Shown: one piece after another, positions 58,858 through 64,000 of the stretch
Layout of the letters: the number at the start of each line of letters is the position of its first letter
Numbering within the stretch: the first letter of the stretch is position 1
Source: Ophioderma brevispina
Taxonomy: Eukaryota; Echinodermata; Ophiuroidea; Amphilepidida; Ophiodermatidae
Assembly (NCBI GenBank): GCA_023653785.1
Contig: JAMKCH010011834.1
Span: 1 to 64,000, forward strand
Direction: 5' to 3'
Length of the DNA stretch: 64,000 bases
Notes under the pieces: model-generated
The model's database searches: none
The model's input: the letters and a program-made list of their open reading frames with translations, nothing else
What the model was told of the DNA's origin: nothing
Program-made: the position numbers and the translations under genes

Positions 58858-58986
58858 CCGTCCTGAGAGCCCTTAGCCTGCAGTGTTCTTCTATCCACTC
58901 TGTGACAGCAGCATCAAACTCAGTGGACGGATTATCACAAACAGCATTGAGGTATGTCTTGAATAATGGCCTTACTATCATGCTAA
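58858..58986 (-). CDS. Candidate internal coding exon of an unidentified gene
   Basis: The minus-strand acceptor 'aaccttttatcacacag' and donor 'ACGG|gtaagt' bound 129 bp that is open in the frame linking the neighbouring exons. It reads 'SMIVRPLFKTYLNAVCDNPS', then 'TEFDAAVTEWIEEHCRLRAL' and 'RT'. The entry phase (one base from the upstream exon) matches the upstream exon at 60662-60758, and the exit phase matches the exon at 56935-57059. The product is predicted to be alpha-helical and soluble. I cannot name the family. Base composition is clearly less AT-rich than the flanks, which supports coding. Confidence 0.65.
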
Positions 58987-59036
58987 CTGTGTGATAAAAG
59001 GTTGGAAATAAGATACAATTCACATTACAGTATTAT

Positions 59037-59395
59037 TTAAAGGTGCAACGAGAGATTTCACATATCAAGGTTCCCTCAAAATCGAAAGCATTGATTTTTG
59101 CCGATGTAAAGCTTTGGCACCAAAAATAACCCCATCTTGAAAGAATTGAGCTGAGAAATGTTTTGTTTGGTACAAAAGTTGTGAAATTCCTATTTCGTAT
59201 AGAATCAAATACGAAATTCAGCCTGTTTTTAATTATTGAAATATAAGCAAATCGAACCCTCACTTTTTTTCCTCTGCTTACTTAAGACATTTTGTAGCCA
59301 ATTCTATTAGTGCTAAGAGTCTATATGATTACTATTAAGACACAATCATTTGGACAATAGTTTGGGTGCCTCAAATCTCTCGTTGTCACTTTTAA
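59037..59395 (+). mobile_element. MITE family A, copy 5
   Basis: TTAA lies at both ends, left TIR AAGGTGCAACGAGAGATTTC, right TIR 'aaatctctcgttgtcactt'. Collinear with 33284-33634. Lies in the proposed host intron, 50 bp from the exon acceptor. Confidence 0.93.
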
Positions 59396-59399
59396 GTTG

Positions 59400-60640
59400 A
59401 ACCGCGAGGCCCGGTCGTCGTTGTTCTACGCCAAAATGTGCATGTTTGTCCCGGTGATAGAGACGACTAATACAGGCCGAGGCTAAAACAATACATTTAT
59501 TCCATTCGTAAGACATTATCATATAAGACTTATTATTAACTATTACCAAATTTTGGCAGATTTTTCCCAACAAATTTCCCCTTGGGCGTTTAAATTGATT
59601 AGTCCCATTCTGCTATTTGATTGGTCCAAGTACCCACGCCCGACAGGCGTACGCGATCGAGTGGGGCCACGAAAGGAGATGAGGCTGGGCGTTATGTTTA
59701 TGTGGCTAGCTATGATTTGTTAATCAATCTCATATCATCCCAAGCCGGGCCCAGGAAACCAATGAAATTGCATAAATAATCTTAAGTGTTTAAAAATGTT
59801 ATTTAAGTCATGAATATTACAGGTTGACTCAGAATTTCAAAATGTAACTTTTTCATATATTAATTAAAATGTCAACTATAACTACCATAGTCACCTAAAT
59901 ATCAATGCCAAAGTGTGTAGATGAAATCAGATTTTTTTGTTTTCATGGAGTACCCATTTACGTGTATTTGTATAAGTGTCATAGTATACTGTGTGTATAA
60001 CATTCTGGATCGCGCAGTTTCATAAAAGTTTGCAATTTTCTATATGAAGGACTTTGATTTGAGCTACTTTTCGCAGTGATTACTTATATGGACATGAATT
60101 GGTTTACATGCAAAAACATGATTGGTTGAAAATTCAGAGTCCCTCCTTGGGAAATCTTAAGTTCACACACCTTTAAAATACATTACTAATAATGTTTAAT
60201 GTCACAATAAAAACTGATAGAGAATGAGCCAAATGTTAAATCTCATTTTCAGGCACTTTATCAGGTTGACAGTACAGTTGGCACAAAAAGTATCTTGGCC
60301 GTTTTTTTTGATCAGTTTGGCCAAGTCCAATAATTTTGAACATTTTCAAGATATACATTTTTGTTGCTTGTAAAAAAAAAAACCTGCAACTTTCGGTTTG
60401 GAGTTTTACATCTTTCAGCATTCTTATCTCATCCATTTTAGCTTCTTTTTTACAGTGAGTGTTGAATGAAAACCAAGACCTAGCACGATATGTTTATTTC
60501 CGAAACTTTCAAAATTGGATTTTGGCACATAAGGATTGAAAAACATGCCCAAGGGAATATGTCGAATACTTTTATACCCAACTGTACTACTTTAGTCACT
60601 TTCAATTTGCATTTTGGTTACACAAAGAGGATACAATCCA
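59400..60640. other. Intronic unclassified sequence with repeat J copy 2
   Basis: About 59980-60170 matches 30300-30500. A moderately GC-rich patch lies near 59630-59700. No further coding signal was seen between the two exon candidates. Confidence 0.4.
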
Positions 60641-60661
60641 GAATTTCCAGTTGGAGTTAAC

Positions 60662-60758
60662 CTCTCTCCTTGATGTAGGCATCCAGCATGGCTTGTAATT
60701 GCCTGTCATTCCTGGGGTGGACAAGAGCCGCACTGTCGGGCACTCATCCTGGCATTTC
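60662..60758 (-). CDS. Candidate coding exon, one-base frame problem
   Basis: The minus-strand acceptor 'atcttgttctccttgtag' precedes 97 bp that ends at a weak donor, 'GAGAG|gttaac'. The last two thirds read 'DSAALVHPRNDRQLQAMLDA' then 'YIKER', in phase with the exon at 58858-58986. The first 20 bp read 'KCQDEC' in another frame, because the in-frame reading meets a TGA near the start. One extra C in the run 'gccc' near 60739 would make the whole exon open, so this may be a homopolymer error or a real lesion. The family is not recognised. Confidence 0.5.
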
Positions 60759-60797
60759 CTACAAGGAGAACAAGATAAAGCAGAAAAAAATTGGTTG

Positions 60798-61107
60798 GTT
60801 TGGCGTAACCCCGACCGACCCTAAAACAACCTGCCAACTCAGTTAATGATAAAAAAATATTCTGTCGACCGACCCATTATTTTCATCCACAATTAAAAAA
60901 AAAAAAAATTATTACAACACAAAGACAAAAATAACAAAACAAGACAACAAAGCAACTACAACAAGTAAAATAAAAGATCTTTGCTATGTAATTGAAAAAA
61001 GCCTTAAAATAGTAACATCTTGTATTCATTTTAGCTTAAAACTTTAATCTAAAAAAAAATTAAAAAATCTGACTGACCCTGATATTTTATCGTTACGCCA
61101 AACAAAC
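60798..61107. mobile_element. Inverted-repeat element with TTTGGCGTAAC ends
   Basis: 'gttggtttggcgtaac' on the left and 'gttacgccaaacaaac' on the right are inverted. Next to the ends are 'cgaccgaccc' and 'ctgactgaccc'. The interior is A-rich and non-coding. Confidence 0.65.
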
Positions 61108-61199
61108 ACCATGTTTTTTATGCCTAAAGCAGAAAAAAAATTATAAAAGTGCATTTCTAATCAGCACCTTCAAATCTTGTTCAAACAGGATGGACATTA

Positions 61200-61435
61200 T
61201 ACACAGGTACGGTGCCCATCTCTCTTTCAAAGTGATTGAGCCAGACTCCACCATATAATGTTGCTGTAGGGGGATCGCTAAGCCTCATCTGCAGAGTATG
61301 TTACCTTCCCAACATTAAATCATGCCGTAACCCAAATACACCTGGGTAAAGAGAGTAATTGAGGTAAGCACCTTACTCAAGGACACACCATGTTGGCTGC
61401 AGCGGGACTAGAACCCATGACCTACAGATCTATCT
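61200..61435 (-). mobile_element. Degraded SINE, second copy
   Basis: It shares 'ccatataatgttgctg', 'acacctgggtaaagag' and 'gcagcgggactagaaccca' (a B-box-like end) with 49505-49800 in the same orientation. The A box is not clear. Confidence 0.65.
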
Positions 61436-61524
61436 ACAATTTAAAAATAAAAAAAGACCCAAACCCCCAAACAAAAACAAAATCCAAAATTAAAAAATTT
61501 CAGTCAATTCTAACAGTGTGTTTG

Positions 61525-61758
61525 ATATTATGAGTGAATGGTCATATATCACGCTGCCCTACAAGCCCCTGTGTTATAATTCTGTCTATTAACAACAGAA
61601 AACAACAAAAAATTGTGAATTTCGTCTGGAGTAGAAGAATAATCAGATATAAGCACAAATCTCTACTTAGGCCAAATGGTAAGATAATATCAAAATCTCA
61701 TTTTTTGGAGGTAATGTGGGAAACGAGTCTGGATCACAAAAGCCCCTTTAAAGCTAAA
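61525..61758 (-). mobile_element. TTAA-type MITE N, copy 2 (partial)
   Basis: It ends 'ggatcacaaaagcccctttaa', and the interior is collinear with 50600-50879. The other end is not visible. Confidence 0.5.
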
Positions 61759-61869
61759 AGAAATGCACATTGTCAACCTAAATATTGAATACTGTTTTTC
61801 TTTTCTATTTCCTCCAGAAACTATGGGCAACAGTGATTTATAGTTTCCTTGAAAAACAATAATAAAGTT

Positions 61870-62049
61870 GCTTACCTTAATATAAAATGGTTTTATTCAA
61901 ATTCCAGCAAAAGAATATAAAAGACTCAACAGTTTCACCATTCACTTGCCTCTATAGCATCATTCATGGTTCAATTTTCCACCTAAGTTTCTCGCCAGCC
62001 TTTTCATTTCATTTACATCTTTCTTTCAAATTGATGATGTGTTCATGAC
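61870..62049 (-). CDS. Candidate terminal exon with stop and poly(A) signal
   Basis: The minus-strand acceptor 'ttttttttacacag' precedes an exon entering in phase 1 and reading 'HEHIINLKERCK', with a TGA at 62011-62009. Removing one A would extend it with 'NEMKRLARNLGGKLNHE' to a second stop at 61962-61960, so the exact end is uncertain. AATAAA lies at 61897-61892 in the likely 3' UTR. It could be the last exon of an upstream gene, or an alternative last exon of the gene at 56935-60758. The predicted peptide is charged and helical. Confidence 0.35.
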
Positions 62050-63535
62050 CTGTGTAAAAAAAATTCAAGAGTAAGGATGTAACCTCAGAAAATTATTTGT
62101 TTGCAACAATCACCGTGCATTTACAAGATACACCGCAGGAATATGAGTGTAGAATGGAGCAATAGAGACTCGTTTGAATTGTTTGAATTGTTGATTTATA
62201 TTCTCGTAAGTGGTGGCCAGGGGGTTAAATTGACATATCCAAGTATTAGATGACACTCAGGACATAACACGTTTCCTTCCCATTTTCATGCGATTTTTGA
62301 AACCCATAGAATGTCACACTCAGGTCAGTTTTAAGACTATACTGCCTGTCCATTTCAATTTATTTGATAGAGCCCCACCTGGGGTAGCCAGTAGCAATTG
62401 AATGTCCACATTTAAAGGTTAATTTTATTCCTATGGACGTTATGTGTTCGTACTATTGACTGGGCTGTTCCTAAACCACAAAGTTCAAACATCTATAGTT
62501 TTTTGCAATCGCATCACCTTTTTTGAAGCTCATAGGAAGGCTTCACTATTTAAACAAATAAAAGTATAATGGTGTTAGCTAGAGGTTTATTTCTATTCAA
62601 AATTCCTGAGAAATGTGAGGACCAATATATTATATACTATATAATACTGAGAATAGAAGGACATGTATTCCATACTGTCCTCTAAAAGGAAGAGTTTTCT
62701 ATTAAAAAGGCCTTCTTAAAGTAGTTATACCGACAGTCATATACACACACATTCATACACACTAGTAATTAAAGTTTAAGCACGTCACGTACCTATGTCA
62801 CATACAGAAAGACATAAGACATCTATGACAACACACCACACAAATACATCAGAATTAAGACTGGTTATGCTTCTAACAACATCAGTTAAGGTGACTCAAT
62901 AAAACATATGCAAAGACGTGATTACTTTGAACCTTGTATTGTTCATACACACGGTTTATGAGAATCCCTATTATCTGAAAAGGGTAGACAGAAAGCACAC
63001 TCTTATCTCTTTAATAAGCAATGGTTATGACTATTTACTGTTTGATTACCCTGGAGTGAACTTTAGTTGAATTAACTAAACAAAATAACATTCAGTCTTG
63101 CAATCTAAACCTTTTCCTTTCTCAATGTGTCACATCTGTCCTACCGCAACACCTGTTATTAATATCAACACTTCATGACCAATCGATCACACAATTGTCG
63201 GAGTGTCATTTATCAGGAATATTCATACTAAAAATTTGTGTCTAAATGACTTTGTGAATTTTACCAATTTTTTTTACTACGGATGCATTATCTGAACTCC
63301 GGATTCTATTTCTTGCATTTCAGGAAATTTCCTGACACTTAAATCTGTGATTTATTTAACTCCATGTAAATTAAATTGGTCTGGAAAATGCTTTGTAATC
63401 CATGCTGGTGTGATCCGGCAATGCACATAATAGTATACACTGTAATACTAGTGCATATATGCTGCAGGTAGTGTGTGATCATTCAAAAACTTTTCCACTG
63501 ATTATACCTGCTGATTAGGCACTTGGACATTATGT
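62050..63535. other. Unclassified AT-rich stretch
   Basis: No gene, tandem repeat or transposon terminus was recognised. Upstream exons of the minus-strand gene could lie here or beyond the window edge but were not found. Confidence 0.35.
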
Positions 63536-63538
63536 AAC

Positions 63539-63825
63539 CTAGGCGGTCCCCAGGTTTAGCGATCACCTAGCTGCTGAATGACCCAGCATCACAACTCGAC
63601 CCCACCAGTTTCATTCCACACACCAACGTTTACCCCATTTGACCTCCTTTGACTGAATGACCCCTGAATGACATTTGATCACGTTAACCAAGACAAACTT
63701 GGTCTTCGCGGTCAAGGGCAACTACCAACAGTTTCAGGAACATGAGACCCTTGGTCTCCGAGAAATAGACCGGACAGACAGCCAGGCAGACAGACAGATC
63801 ATCGGTATTATTATAATAGATTTTT
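63539..63825 (+). repeat. Dispersed repeat Q, copy 2
   Basis: It begins 'taggcggtccccaggtttag' with 'gatcacctagct', like 46291-46400. It ends with a 'gacagacagccaggcagaca' tract and 'tattattataatag', a common tail of invertebrate dispersed repeats. Confidence 0.55.
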
Positions 63826-64000
63826 TGAGCAACTCAGCAAACATTGGTAAACAAATGGTTGGTAGGTAAAGACCAAAGTTTTACCATTTTTATCAAAAGT
63901 CCAAAATCTTTTTTTATTCCATTTTACAAAACAGATTTTCACAGATTTTTTGTTTAGCATGAAAAAAAATGTGAAAATGGCCACATAATTAGTCCTCTAC

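Overview
The window looks like intergenic and intronic DNA from the nuclear genome of a multicellular animal, most likely an aquatic invertebrate. It is AT-rich and has no dense coding. It holds decayed non-LTR retrotransposons of several clades, many short inverted-repeat DNA transposons (MITEs), tRNA-derived SINE remnants and minisatellites. The few gene-like signals are short exons with GT-AG borders and long introns. The phylum cannot be fixed from the sequence. There are no bacterial-type operons, rRNA genes, CRISPR arrays or convincing functional tRNA genes.

Layout. 0.17-0.76 kb: a TTAA-flanked MITE (family A) with a smaller inverted-repeat element inside it. 1.1-1.3 kb: a short MITE (family D). 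2.7-3.8 kb: a Helitron-like fragment, a MITE remnant and a foldback element. 4.3-7.0 kb: a dead LINE with reverse transcriptase and RNase H remains, split by a hAT-like element. 7.19-8.28 kb: a diverged tandem duplication of about 534 bp. 8.8-12.3 kb: a very GC-rich 19-bp minisatellite of about 3.2 kb, bordered by a second pyrimidine-rich satellite. 12.9-16.0 kb: MITEs, a coding-like relic and a leader-plus-tandem-repeat element resembling non-autonomous Helitrons. 16.36-18.2 kb: a Tx1/L1-like LINE relic. 20.5-23.2 kb: a TA-flanked MITE and a tandem repeat with a monomer of about 140 bp. 28.8-37.7 kb: two 900-bp dispersed repeats in direct orientation around a dense nest of MITEs. 39.0-45.3 kb: jockey/CR1-like LINE pieces, one with an intact YADD box, mixed with MITEs. 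46.4-46.8 kb: a recent 203-bp tandem duplication. 47.5-54.9 kb: foldback elements, a SINE and MITEs. 56.3-56.5 kb: a 25-bp minisatellite. 57.3-58.0 kb: the 3' end of an RTE-clade LINE.

The best host-gene evidence is on the minus strand between 56.9 and 60.8 kb. Three exon candidates (60662-60758, 58858-58986, 56935-57059) have splice-like borders, join in compatible phases and end in a stop codon. They would encode the C-terminus of a helix-rich protein that I cannot name. The RTE LINE and two MITEs lie in its introns. A separate minus-strand terminal exon with an AATAAA signal may lie at 61870-62049.

Most long open frames, including those of hundreds of codons across 8.8-12.0 kb, are products of the GC-rich minisatellite and are not genes. 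Repeat copies and one exon differ from expectation by single-base, often homopolymer, indels, so some frame breaks may be assembly errors. I found no clear new biological system. The most unusual structures are the CpG-rich minisatellite block, the nested TTAA elements and the phase-linked exon chain.
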